A stretch of DNA of 64,000 nucleotides, taken from contig CM067084.1 of the NCBI GenBank assembly GCA_034008185.1, positions 65,114,599 through 65,178,598 on the forward strand, in the 5' to 3' direction. Made by a program: the position numbers and the translations under genes. The stretch comes from Gorsachius magnificus. Its lineage: Eukaryota > Chordata > Aves > Pelecaniformes > Ardeidae. Positions 12,517-25,631 of the stretch are shown one piece after another; the first letter of the stretch is position 1, and each line of letters begins with the position of its first letter. Under the pieces are notes generated by a model. It did not search any database. It was not told where the DNA came from and saw only the letters and a program-made list of their open reading frames with translations.

Positions 12517-15500
12517 CTGGCAAGTGGTTTTTACTAAGTATTTTCTACCTGTTGAGGGTATGTTTTTTCTAAAGATGGTTTACAATAGTCTTTACTTAAA
12601 AAAAAATCCTGTCAGATGGATTTGGACTTCCAAACTGCTATCTCTGTTTTCTACTACTCTATGGGTGGTATCTCCCCAAAGCTACCACAGTGACATAGAG
12701 GTGTAGAGATTTCTGTGCACCAAGAAATTGTGTGCCTTGGATTCATTGGTGCTGAATGGGAACAAATAAAACTCAGTCCTGTGACTGTAACTCTTGTGCT
12801 TTTTGCTTCTTTCATTGAGGAAGAAGTCTGAAGATCCTCTGAAAAAATATTCTAGAGGTGAGGGTGATAATGCAAGGAAGGAAGAAAGAAATGAGGGGCA
12901 TTTGGAGGTGCTCTGGAAGTCAACATCTTGCTAGAGCTCTGCCTCAAGCAGCATTGTCTACAGAAAAACTGGTGTTGAGTGGAATCTTAACAGCTAATGC
13001 TAAAGAGCATTATTCCTTAGAGCATCTGGAAGAATATAATAAATGTGCCATTCAGAAAGCAGGGAGATATATTGTAAATCTTGCCCAGGGCTCTGTGTCA
13101 AATAATGCTGTTTAGACTGAACTGTGCTGTGACCTTGAATTCACATTCACACATTGGCTGCATAATGCCTTTCTCATTTAGCAAGACGGTTAATGCCAAA
13201 CTTGATCGATCAAGATGATCAATTCTACTTCAGGTAGATATTTGTTTTGTCAAACAGTATTCAGTGTGTAATGTTTGTTACAAAAATGAGGGGAAGAAAG
13301 TACTTGGTGATCATTGAATTTGGTACATACCAGAGGCTCAGGAAAAACTTTGAATTACACGAAAGTGGAACATTACATGTGGTAGATCCTATATAGGCCA
13401 AATAATATTGTTATTATCTTTGAAAAGCAGCTATGATCTACATGAAACATACAACAGCCTAAATGAAAAGAAAAAAGTGAATACAGGACTACTTGATTTC
13501 AAGCAGTTTCTAATCTGCTCCTATTGTCAAATGAAGGGAAAAAATGGTCTTTTTGTTCAAACAACAATTATTTCAATAGGCTTAAATGAATGAACATGCT
13601 GAATGTTACATCATGTATACATACATATATGCACAATTTACATATTATACAGACGCATGCAATTTTCCCTTATTGCAAAAAATTAATAGTTTTCAACCTA
13701 TACAGGACGACTTACTAAGGAGTAATGTGAGTTATGGCAATACATTGGCTTAAAACCAACAAGTTTTAAAAGATAACATTTTGCTTTACTCACTGTCAAA
13801 AGAAACATGGTAATGTTATGAAGTTCAAGTGCTGTCTCCTAAGAGCCGGAGGTGAAATCTTGAACCCACTGAGATCAACAGGAATTTTGTCATTAACTTC
13901 AATGGCCTAAGTTTATATGTGTTTATGTGTCAGAACAGTGTTTGGAAGCATAAAATTTCAGTTCCACTTGGGAGCCATCTCTAATAGTAAGAAATGACAC
14001 AGCTAAATACAGAAAAATACCCTTTACCACAAGATCTGTAAACTGCTAAAATCTAAACACTAATGATTTTGATTAGATTTCTCCAGTCCCTGCGTCATGT
14101 TCAAGTAGCAGAAATAAAAGTAATTTATTTCTAAATAAATCCAGTGAGAATATTAGCCTCTTATGGCTATGATTCCAGTAGATGCTGATTGTCTGCACTG
14201 ATACTATTTTCTTTCCAGAATTCAAAATGTACTATAATAATGTGTACCAAAGTCTCAACTTTTTACAGCAGTCTTTGTAAGAAACAATAGGCAGGTCCCT
14301 GAAGGCATAGCTTTAATTTACATATGGATTGAAGGTTATGACTGGTATTTAGGTTATCTGAACACCCCAGCAGTACTGTCTCCTAAACTCTGTGGAAATA
14401 AATATTTAGTTAGGACAGTATAGATTTAAAAATTGAACACCTAGGTTATATTTTGCTCTGTTTAAAGATTAGTCCTCATGTTCCATGAAAGGAAAATAGT
14501 GTTTAAAAAATGAAATTAAAAAAGAAAGTCCTGTGAAACACATTTTTATAGACATACCATAAGTAATGGATTTATGTCCAATGTCTTGCACTATGAAGCA
14601 ATTCTTGACAGAGATAAATCAGCCTGAGAAAACTAAAGAAACCATGAATCAAAAGAAAGGGGAAAAAAAGAAAAGGTATTAAGACCAGATAAGTACAAAA
14701 ATAACTAAGTTAACTGAATAAACATTATGAAAACAAAATATAACCAAGGGAATAGTAAGGAAGTAGCATAAATACTTCAAAGCAAGCCTTATTTTCATGA
14801 AAAACAATACCATGATTAGTCTCAGTTTTCTAGCCTAAAGGTATTTTTCTAAATTCTTTTGTACATTATTCATATTCTTAGTATAAAGAGCCATGTTGGC
14901 TCTGTGACGATTGGTAGTAGGGTAGCAACAGAAAGAGCTGTTTTGCTTTCTGCTTTACATTCTTTCCTTAAAGTGGGCTCGAATGGTAAAGTGGCAATGG
15001 AATTTGGCACTCAAGTGTCTACCTTCGGTCTCACAGCTAGAATTTGATTCCCAGCATTCACAGTATCTTTTGAAAATGATGAGTCAGACAGATGCTGGCA
15101 GACTTCCAGATCCTGGCTACATGTGTGAAAGGACACTGCTTTTCTTTTAAAGCAGGGAAAGAAAGAAAAAAAAAAATCCCAGATGAGCAGTCATGGTTTT
15201 GTGCTCAGAGAGAAGAAGGATGCACTGAATTTGCATTAGAAACCCCTGCACCCAATTAGGGAGTAGAGGAATGTACAGTAGTCCTAAGAAGACAACTCTT
15301 GCATTTCCAGTTCTCAACAGCAGGAGAGGAAACAAAGTTTATAATTTTTGTTTTAAAGAAAAGTTTTGTAAGGTTGAAAACAATCCTTTTAAAAAACTGA
15401 ATATTAAATAATAAAAGAAATCTGTGTCTTGAAAGATATAAACTCACTTTTCACCTTTGACCAACTATCAATTAACATAACTGTATTGATTTCAGAGACT

Positions 15501-18500
15501 CTTTTTGTTCATTTAAACCTACATGAGCTAGAGATATGATGTTAATCTTGTCACAGGGAGAAACAAGTGCTGGTACCATTTTGCCTGGTAAACAAATGAT
15601 TGAGGTGTGGCACCTGAGTCCAATCTGAATTCCAAAACTTCTCCAAATTCAGCAAAGGTTGGATATAATATTTTTCATTTAAACCAAACCCACTAATTTC
15701 TGATGAACTAGTGAAAGGGGTAAAAGGGTTCAGATTCATTTTATGCCACACACAAGGGTGACCTCTCCTGGCCAAGGACAAAACTGTTAAACGTCCTCCC
15801 CTGAGTTTTCAACCTTTTTTTTTTTTTTTTAACTTAAATAAAATTATTCTTCTCTGAAAAGAAGTACCCAAAACTCCATCTCCTAATACTGTGACTTTAT
15901 TCATCAACAAGAGGAAAAGTCCAAATGTGGATGGTATTTAATCTGTCTATTGTATCAATCTGGAGTATGCCATGATTCATTGGTATTTATGGTACATTCT
16001 AAGTTACCCCAACAACAGACTATCTGGCTCTATGATTGCCACATTTAAGATTTAAAAACTTCAGAGTGAAAATCTGCAAGGAAAAATGAGCCTTGAATTG
16101 TCAACTGTGTTTGCAGACACAACTGATGCAATTGCATAGACAAATATAAATTCCTTATTATATTTCCAAAGGATGTGGATTTGTCAGTGTCACTGACAAA
16201 TGTGGCTGGAAGGAACTTCAGGACCATCCCCAAAGGGTATCATAGGCCAAAGAGTGTTGGGTGAGAGTCCAGAAGACTAAAACACAGAAAAGTGAAATCC
16301 TGACCAGCAGAGACATCAATGGAGTTTTGCAATCAGGCTCAGCAAGACCACAGGCCATCCCTAAGTCTTTAAATAATTTACTCATATTTTTTAATAGTCT
16401 AAAAGTACAATATCATATAGGATATTACTATTTCACATAAAATATTACAACAATATTTATTATTTTCATAGTAATAATTTACTCAGATTTTCTCAGCAGA
16501 AATGTTTTAAGAGTTTCTGCAAAGAAGCATCATGGATAAACCTGTAAATGAACAGTTTTAAATTGTTTTGAAAACTGACTATCCTCTTTTGCTATTCAGA
16601 TGAGCATACAGATGTAAAGACTTAGATATGGTTGATGGTTACCATAAGACAAACATAAAATATATAAAGAGCTGCTTAAATATTTTCAGTGCAATGGCTG
16701 AGGCTTCTTAAATATTGTAGCTGTTACAACAGATGAAGTTCCATCTGTGGTTGGTAGTTATGCAAGTTTAATTCAATATTGTGTTAAAGTCATTCTCTGG
16801 TTGATGGAGTTTCAATCTATCAGGCACTAAAAGGGACCCTCTTCCAAAGCAAGATTGGAAATTTTGTCCTGGGGATGTCAAAACCTGTGAATACCATTGC
16901 TGAAAGGCCTTTTATTAGCTGATACTTTATGACATCAGGTCTCAAATTCAGAGTTCCCGAAACACAGATGCAGCACAGAGGTAAATCAATTTTTTATTCT
17001 CAAATGCTTTTTGAAATATTCTTTGCAAAGGATACCTGTCATATCTGAAGTGCTAATCCCGTGTCTTTGTACTTCCTGGATAAACATCCTGATTATTTTT
17101 AGAATTTTATTCAATGCCTCATTATTTTAAGCTTAAAATTTAACGTAATAGGATAATACATCCTTTGGAAATATCTATGTGATGGTGTTGACTGAGGGCC
17201 TGAAATTTTACTTGAGGCAAAAGAGTCTATCCTCCTCTAGGTTGAAGACTGATATGAGAAGCCACCAAGGGATGAACATATCTGAATTTCCAACAGGTAC
17301 AGTGGGAACAGGTTTGAGTTTACATCCTATATGAGAAAATGTTTGAGCTTAACAGACTTGGTCTATTCAGTGCTGTGAACTCCAGCCCAGCTTGGACACA
17401 GATAACAGAGTTGTCTAACTGTAATTTTATTGGCTTAATTCATCTAGGATTTCCCTTTGTGGTTGAAAAGGAGTTTTGAATATATAGGGAAGATTTGGAC
17501 ACTGGGAGACAAAATGCTTTACTTTATTGAGGAAACATCTGGAAAACTTAGATACTTTCATATACGATGTTGGCAACATCAAAGCAGCACTCAAATCATA
17601 TTCAGATATAATTGGCAAGTCATTGAAAATCTTTCCATTATAACTTCTGAAGTTCCCCAGCTGCTAAGAAAAACACTGCCACACCACCACTGGCAACCAC
17701 ACACAGACCTGTTTGAGGGCTCTGCCTCATACAATTCAAGTGGCTGGGAATCTTGCCGCTACCGCAGGAAATGGGCAATTTCCAGGATACCTCTATTCAG
17801 GAGGAGAGCCTTTGTTAAACACTTGGCTTTTTGATTGAAAATATGGAGCATGGTGGGATTAAAGAAAATCAATTGAGTCCCCGAAATGAACTCTTGCAAA
17901 TTTGAAGCTCGTTGCCTTGTTCCTCCTGTTTCTCTAGGGGAAAGAGAGATGGGGGACGATCACTATTGTTGACAGCTTTCAGTTTAATTTTCTCTCATGA
18001 ATTAATTCATCATGTCTGACACTGGGAAATAACTAATGGGTCAGATGAGTGCAAATGTATGGCTTTGAAAAGGAAATACTGGTATCAAAATACAGTTTAC
18101 TTTTTTTATATTCACCTGCAGAAATCCCAGGAACAGTTTGAGAAATGCCTCTTCACACTCAAGGGCTAAATTTTTGGTACGTGCTACCAAAAATATGTAT
18201 TAGTGCTAGTGCACAGTATGTTCTGGTTTTCATGTGTAGGTGTAGATTTATTTCTTGAGAGTGTTCTGATTTAGAGCTGAAATTTTGATTGTACACTCAG
18301 CTATAGGACAAAGAAATTAATGGGCAAACTGTATGGAGGAAATAAGGTATGAAATCTGAGATACCACAGAACTCACTGACCTTCTGGCAATCTTACTTTA
18401 CTTCACATCTTACTATCTTGCATCTGAATTTGTGTTACATTTTGTAATGCAAGCAAAAATTTACATTAATAGTATAGTTTTAAAAGACCAAGTGCACATA

Positions 18501-18914
18501 TAAAATGGGCCAGCATGGAATAACATTTTCAAGGCTCAGTATTTGTATCACGGAACGGATACCTTAACAATGGCAATTTATCAATGTGGAATAACTTCAA
18601 TGAGAGTTTTACAAGTTGTTTTGCAAGAAAATAATCAGGCAATTCATGTTCCAATTTCATCAATACAGAGGAAATAGGATGTTGGGTAAAAGACAATGTC
18701 TGTAAATAATTTTTCTAAACTTTTTTTCTGCAATTGACATGTTAATTTGTCCCACCTTCTGCTACTGTAATGCAAAATTTCTTTGTTAATCACTTTATGG
18801 GAAGGGAAACACTACGTTCTTCTTTGAATCAGACAGCATTGCCCTTCAGTCTCTTTAGGTGAGATACTAAGCCTTCTTTTTTCAAGGAACTGCTCTTTGA
18901 GCAATATAGATCTG
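12517..18914. other. AT-rich non-coding stretch, no gene seen
   Basis: Only short open frames are present. The one notable structure is a near-perfect palindrome at 16179-16201. A somewhat GC-richer patch at about 17640-17830 sits inside a 125-codon frame that I do not recognise and do not call as a gene. Confidence 0.6.
16179..16201. repeat. 23-bp near-perfect palindrome
   Basis: Arms ATTTGTCAGTG and CACTGACAAAT are perfect 11-base inverted repeats around a single central T. The TGTCA/TGACA half-sites resemble homeodomain (TALE class) core motifs, but this is motif resemblance only. Confidence 0.85.
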
Positions 18915-19047
18915 GTCTTTTTCCTTCCTTCCCTCCCTCCTTCCCTTTTTCCTTTTCTCCCTCCGTCCCTTTTTCCTGTCCTCCCTCCCTGCCTCCTTCC
19001 CTCTTTCCATCCCTCCCTCCCTCTTTCCTTCCTCCTTTCCTCCCTCT
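18915..19047. repeat. polypyrimidine (CCTT/CCCT)n tract
   Basis: About 130 bases of almost pure C and T on the plus strand (GGAA/GGGA on the minus strand) form a degenerate tetranucleotide repeat. It produces Lys/Arg/Gly-rich frames on the minus strand that should not be read as proteins. Homopurine-homopyrimidine mirror tracts of this kind can form triplex (H-DNA). Confidence 0.9.
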
Positions 19048-22000
19048 GGCAGGACTGTGCTAAAGCCAATGCCAAAAGCTCTTCCAGTCTGCAAAGTGTC
19101 CAGACAGATGTTGTGTTCATGGGTTATGACATTAAAAATACGCCCAAAGAAAATAATATATAAAACCTTCTACTTCCTACTTCCAATCTGGTAGCCTTTT
19201 CCTGTTCTTGAACTAGATCTTCCTTAGGAAATACAGACAAAGATGCCTACAGCACAATTTAGTCCCATGAACTAGTCTTGAAATGATCCTATGGTCAGTG
19301 TAGAGCATATAGAAAATATCAAAACTGAAGTGGTTCATAAGAGGAAGAAGAGAAGTCAGCTCTCAGGACTTCACCTATTTAAAATGAGAATATTTTGGTA
19401 TTACCACCTCAGCCAATTATGGGACACATGAAACCTGTATTTGGTGACACTAAACTGCATTTGGCGTTCACATATCAGCAGAAACTAATATTCCATGCAC
19501 TTTTGTTCAAAGCATCACTGATCTAATTTATCCACATCATGCAAATGTGCCATCCTTTTTTTCCTTTATTTTCCACACTTCAGACTTTTTTACTGAATTG
19601 CATAACCACAATGGTTCTATACAGTAAGTACTTACAGGCTTCTGTCAAGAGGTGAATGAAACAAACTTATCAAAAACTTTGCCTATTTAATGTATTCCCA
19701 AAACTCAGATCAAGGTAAGCCCCAGAATTATTTAAGAGTCCTCCATAATGTTAGATCCCTGAAGATCTGAAGGCAGCAGCAGTTGTACCACGTGGCTGAA
19801 GCCCGTCCCTTGAGCCGTCCATGGTTCTATACAAATCAGCACAACAGGAAAATGGCTCAGAGGTCTGGATCATCAGGATAACCTTCTAGTATGACCTCCA
19901 AACCTGTCTTATAACCTCAAGCACTTGGCTATTTATTTCCTTGTGTGAATGGAAGTAATTTCTTATTCATAGATGCATGGGCATTTGTTCCCATCCTAGG
20001 AATGCTGTTCTGGCTGAAATCTGCTTTGACAAAGAAGCTGACCAGGTCCAACTTCAAAGCTAGGTCTGCCCTCAAAGGTAGGACGTACTAGATCCTCTTT
20101 AGAGCATAGTTTGTTCTTTGTCATGGGTCTGTAAAGGTAAATCAAATGTGTAGAAGCCAATAAATATCTGTGCTATCTCCTTAGTTGCAAATGAGAGATA
20201 AAGTAATATACTGTCTCATATCCAAGATTCCATAATTGTAAATTATGATAACATTCCCAGCACATACGACTCAACATTTTTACTAATCTGTCAGGAGATC
20301 TTACCAGTCAATCCTGTAATTGGGGCCAGGGTTTCTCTTTCAGACAAGATGGGAACTGCTGAGATTTTTAGTTCCTCCGCTCACATACTGTTGTATCATA
20401 ACCTGAATATATCAGATGGGTCAATCAATACTACAGAGCTAGAAGTGCCTACTCATAGCGGCTTCCAGAAAACTGCAAGCTCTACAGGAACCTTTCAAAT
20501 AAGTTATGTTAGAATGAAGAGGACTGTGGGTTTAGGTCATCACCTGACATTCTGGGCAACAGATTTCAGGTCAGAAGCCAGGTCAGCATCCACTCCTCAG
20601 ATCTGCACTCCCACAGATGGTTAGATGTCACATGTCATAAATCAGGTAAAAGATCAAATTCTAATACATCCAGGAAACCAAGAAGTATATTTAAAAGTCT
20701 TATATCATCCTGTCCAGGACGTCACTTACCAAAAGAAAGACTTAACATCTAACTTCAAATCTGGAAGATACATCATCAATTTAACACCTCTAACTTTGGC
20801 GATCTGTTCATACAGCAAGGTTAGCCTAGCCACAGTCATTGACTTTTCAAGATATGTAGGTGGATACATAGTCATGAACCATTCAAGATTATCTTCTAAT
20901 GTCCTTTTAGAAGTAAACTTTCTAGTGTTATACTGGTCCTTTGTTTCTTACAGAGCATTTTCTTTTTGCTTCTCTTCCTGCTTATTGTTAACAAGGCCAG
21001 TAACAGATACAATTTGCTGATACAGCCACAGAGGCGACATCCTGAATGCCATACTTCAGACACAGCAGTCTGTTAAACATAACAGACCAAAAATAATCGG
21101 TAACTACTTCCCAAAGTTCAGATAGTGCTACTCTGTCATGGGAAGGGAGTCTCTCCCATCCTGCCATCCCCAGTCCTTTTCTTTATCAGTACTAACCTAC
21201 TTCAACCCCCACCCTTCCAGGGGAAGGGAAAAAACCTAAAACATTCCCCAACCACAAACTTATATGTAAATTTCTATGACTTTTGGGGGCTGGAAACCCA
21301 CCAGCTTTCAATTATTCCCACCACCTGTGCATGATTTCCTAACAAAATGGGACCAGCTGCCTTTTTAAGGGCCCCAAAAGTCACATGCTCTGTAATACTT
21401 GAGTGGGGAAGAAACAAATTTCTTACATTTTACTTAAGCAAGCACTAGAGTGGAAGATAAATTAGAGCTTATGGACTCATGGATGGGAGGTTAAGCTGAA
21501 GGCAGAAATAGAATGAGGACAAAGTTGGGACGGAGTAATGGGATCTGCTGTAAATCAGGAAAGAACAGTGAAGAAAGAACAATGAGGCTGAAGGAAAATA
21601 AGTATTCTGGAGAAGATGTAAAACAGGCTAGGAAGGAAAATGAGACTAACTGGGCATGAATAAGGGAAGATGCATAAGGTACAGTAGAAAAAGGGAGACT
21701 AGAATTAGTATAAACGTAAGGAGAGTATATATAAAAGTGGAAAGTCACTTCTGCATATAAACAAGTAAAATAAACCACCAATTGTTGAATTAATGTGTTA
21801 AATTTACTTGTTTTATAGTGAAACTGGAAGAATTTGCTTGTAAAGAGGAACCAACTTTAGAAATTATTTCAAAAGTGGAGTTTGGACATGGTAGACCGGA
21901 ACAGCTGTTCAGAAGCCATTACAGTCCATTGTGCAAATTTTTCTTAGTTTTCAGTGCTTATTGGCTTAATAGAGTGCTCAGCAGGAATCCTTATGGTCCC

Positions 22001-25000
22001 CTCTATTAATCTTGCTGTCAGCCCTGCACAAATTCCACACTTAAAAAAAAAATATCCCCAGCCCCCCCTACACTTACAGCATGACAAGAATGCAGAGGGA
22101 GTCAGACCAACTCTTCCAAAAAGAGGAGGGGGCTGCACAGTGAAGACATTGTATATTGCAGAGGTAACAGGGGAAAAGGAGGCGCATTGCTGTGCCTGGC
22201 TTCCTCTCATTCTCTTTCCCTTTACTGAAACACCTTATTTTTTCTAACTCTGTGTTGCTTTTCACAGAACCAGTGTTTTCATTTCTTGTAAAGTGAAACA
22301 GATCTATCCCTCATCACATCCCAAAACACAAGGGACACAGAGTTCTACTCATGCCTATCTGCCTGTTCCATTCAAAATGATCAAATAAGTAGACCTACTA
22401 GCCCAAGGACTGACAGAAGTCATCTTGATATTTGTTTGCACAAAAGGCATCCTTAAAGAATTACTGAAGGAGGGGATATAATTTTTCCTTCTGTAGTCAA
22501 AGCAGAGTATATCAACTTTTTTTTAAACTCACACTGGTGCACTCACACAGCTTTTGGAATGGTGCTTCCTAGGCAATGTCCGTCCACAAGGCAGTGACTA
22601 GAGATGCCTCAAATAGCTAGAGGAAAGGTTGCATTGAAATTGCATGGTATTTTTTCTAAAAATATCTTCATTATCCACTATACGCAAAATAGATCCTGAA
22701 ACATCATTAATTTCATGTTCTCCATTCCTGTGCATGATAAATTGTCAGACAGTTTTTCGTCCAAATTAGGTAAGCTTTGATTTATCTTTGAACTAGGCTT
22801 CAGGCTGGGGTAAATTTTTCCTGATTGAACTGTAGTCCCTAGAAAAACTGCAGAGAGGTGTTGACATAACCTTAACTACTGCCATTCTGATGGTTTGGTT
22901 AGCACAGCTGTTTGCTTTGGAATAGTGAGTTTAGAGAAAAATCTGTGCATATTGCACTCCCCAAAGTACATGAAGATCTGTGACTTCATGCAGTAGTTAT
23001 TGCAAAATACTTAACTTTCATCTGGAGCTGATTGCTCCTCTTCATGCCACACATACTGAAGACTGAAATCTATCTCATCCTGCTATGCAGCCAGAACTTT
23101 GGTATCACTGCAGAACTTTGTCCTGGATGCTGCCCTGAAGTTCATCCTCTTTTGAGATTACTCTATGAAGAATGGTTATAGTTACGTTCATTTCTTCTGT
23201 CTCTTCCCTTTGAAAAGCCTTTTACTTACCAGAACTTTTCATGGTGAATCTGAGTTGTCCATCTGAAGATGAGGCTGAATTTTCCATGTGTAGTAAATAG
23301 AATGAATAAAGCAACAGACTACAGAATGCTATGTAAATTATTCGCAGGATTTAGGATGTTTGGTTATGTCTTGCATTAATCAGTATGGTTCTAATTACAC
23401 TTGCCACAAATGAAACACAATTTTTTACTAAAGGATCAAGGAGCGAAATTTAAAGATAACAGACTTTTCGCATGTTTTGTACCTTCTGTCATGACAGATC
23501 AAGCCATCATTCAGTGCATTATGTGTATTACTCTTTTAACAGTAATGTTAGTTTTCTTCAGGGCAATGTCATAACAAATAAATATAAATTTGATGTCTTT
23601 ATATCCTTAGCATCTGAGGTGTGAGATCGCCTACATTAGCAACTGCCCTTGAGCTAAACAAGGTAGCCTGAAAATTCAGATCTGCAGAAGATTTTACTGT
23701 TGTTCTTGTGGTTAAGAATTTATAGATAAGCTGGTGCCAACTTTTACTATGTATGTAGTTTGGGTTTTTTGGATTTTGTTCAACTTCTAAAAGCCTGTTT
23801 TGACAGCACAGATTTGTCTATGGGTAAAATAGCTTAAAGACAGGCAGAATGCAGCTTCCCTTGTATTTGAAAAGAACCTATGAATTTGAAAGGCTCTCTG
23901 AAATAATGATTTAAAAGCCATTAAGGAGCAGACATGAAGTTACTTGGAGTAAATCAGCACAGGTCTTTCAAATTCAAAGAAGCCACACTGATTTATACCA
24001 GATGAGGATCTGCCCATAATAAAATCAGTTTAAAATTTAAATATTTATACAACTGAGGTATTACAGAAAGTTTAAAAGTAAAAGACTTTTCTTAATCTTT
24101 CCAGACAAAATCCCAAGACTTTTTGTGGTTACTGGTATGTTTCCACCATGCTATATTTTTAACTGAGTTACTGACTCTTAATTTGCTGCAGGCCATCATG
24201 TATCTGTATGTAATTCTGAGCTGAACAAATTAAGCTGAATAAAAATAAAATTATTTCTGTTTCTAAAAGAGCTTTAGAATTAACAAAAGATAATTGCCCT
24301 TGAATTACAAATACAAGGTGATAAGTAGTAAGGCAAGGTTTGTTAACATCTAACATCTGAGCAGTGAAAAGAATTCTCCACAAAAAATCTAAGGAAATTT
24401 CAGCACACATGTCCAACTGAAGGCTCTCCATAAATCTAATGTCGTCACCCTTTGAGTTCTCCCTCTGGATGGTGCTTGGGCCCCAAGTTCTGTAGATTGC
24501 TTTTCCCAGACATGTTCTTGTATTTATTGGCATCTCCCCTGAGTCAATGGCTTATTCTGTGTTGGAGTCCTTGTGTGTAAACTGAAGGTATTTTAATAAA
24601 AAGCTCCAGATTAAAGGTGTTTTGTTGAGGATTTCTAAATACAATTTCACGTCTTGGTCTATGTATACATCAAGGAAGATGTGATTCAGTAGTTTTAATG
24701 GTTTGTGTAGTTCTTTGTTCTGATCCATAGTCCAGATGTTCCAGCAGAAGTTATCTGGAAGCCAATACTCTTCTTGGGACCATTTTTTTTAAATACAAAA
24801 TAATGAGTCAAGTCATCCACCTGGAATAATGAAAAGAATTCCCCCTCCTCCATGAGAACAACTCAGCTTAGTTCACTGATCTAGCAGAAAAAAAAAGTAA
24901 ATCCTCGAACTTTCACAGTGCCATCTGATTTTGGAAGTATTTAGTATGTACTGCCTGTTCAGCCAGTTGTCCAAGTTGTCCAAGTGTTATTAAAAGTGTC

Positions 25001-25604
25001 TGGAGTTTCTTTACACAGACAAGTATACTAGGACTGAGTTTCAGCTAAGAAAGTTAAAAGGTGGTGAAGCATTGCTAGAATCTCAGCCATTTAGTCTTTG
25101 CTTTTGCTTACAGGAAACATACTTAAGGAATTCTCCATTGCAGACCCATTTCCAGGGCTCACTTTTTCATACAAATATGCCTGTACATAAGCTGCACATC
25201 TGGAGCTGTTGATCTTTGATTTTTATATGAGCTGAATGAGTAGCCTAAATGAGCATGCACTTTTCAATGGTTTTTTAGGTCAGTATGTAGGTTACCCACC
25301 TTAGTCATAATATAACAGAATCCTTCTACATTTTAGTTAAAATTTTCCTTTGTAATTCAGACTATGATTGTTGCTATTCTGACTTTCCAGATGTTTTACT
25401 TGGCATAGGTTCATTTCAAAACTTTTTTCAGTACAAATATCACTAATTTGAACCATCCAAATCCACTAATTATAGATATTTCTGGAATCAGAATGACTCC
25501 CCCACAGTAACATCAGTATATTATATGCTTGTTTAGGTAGAAAAATATGTAGATGAAAAATGAAGAGAAATCCATAAATATAAAAATTAAAATAGCTGTA
25601 TAAA
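19048..25604. other. AT-rich non-coding stretch, no gene seen
   Basis: Open frames reach 131 codons (20625-21020) but have no recognisable domain, and nearby stops and composition suggest chance. I see no RNA gene or transposon I can name. Confidence 0.55.
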
Positions 25605-25631
25605 CCCCCTTCCCCCCCCCCAAAAAAAAAA
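25605..25631. repeat. C-rich then A-rich low-complexity tract
   Basis: Runs of C followed directly by ten A. It is plain low-complexity sequence. Confidence 0.85.

Noticed and set aside
18812..19120. 102-codon and 70-codon Lys/Arg/Gly-rich minus-strand frames
   Set aside because: They are translations of the polypyrimidine simple repeat, not proteins.
20625..21020. 131-codon plus frame
   Set aside because: No domain, no compositional shift and no neighbouring gene signals. Best explained as chance.
21491..22265. Several overlapping frames on both strands
   Set aside because: They overlap each other in many phases and match nothing known.
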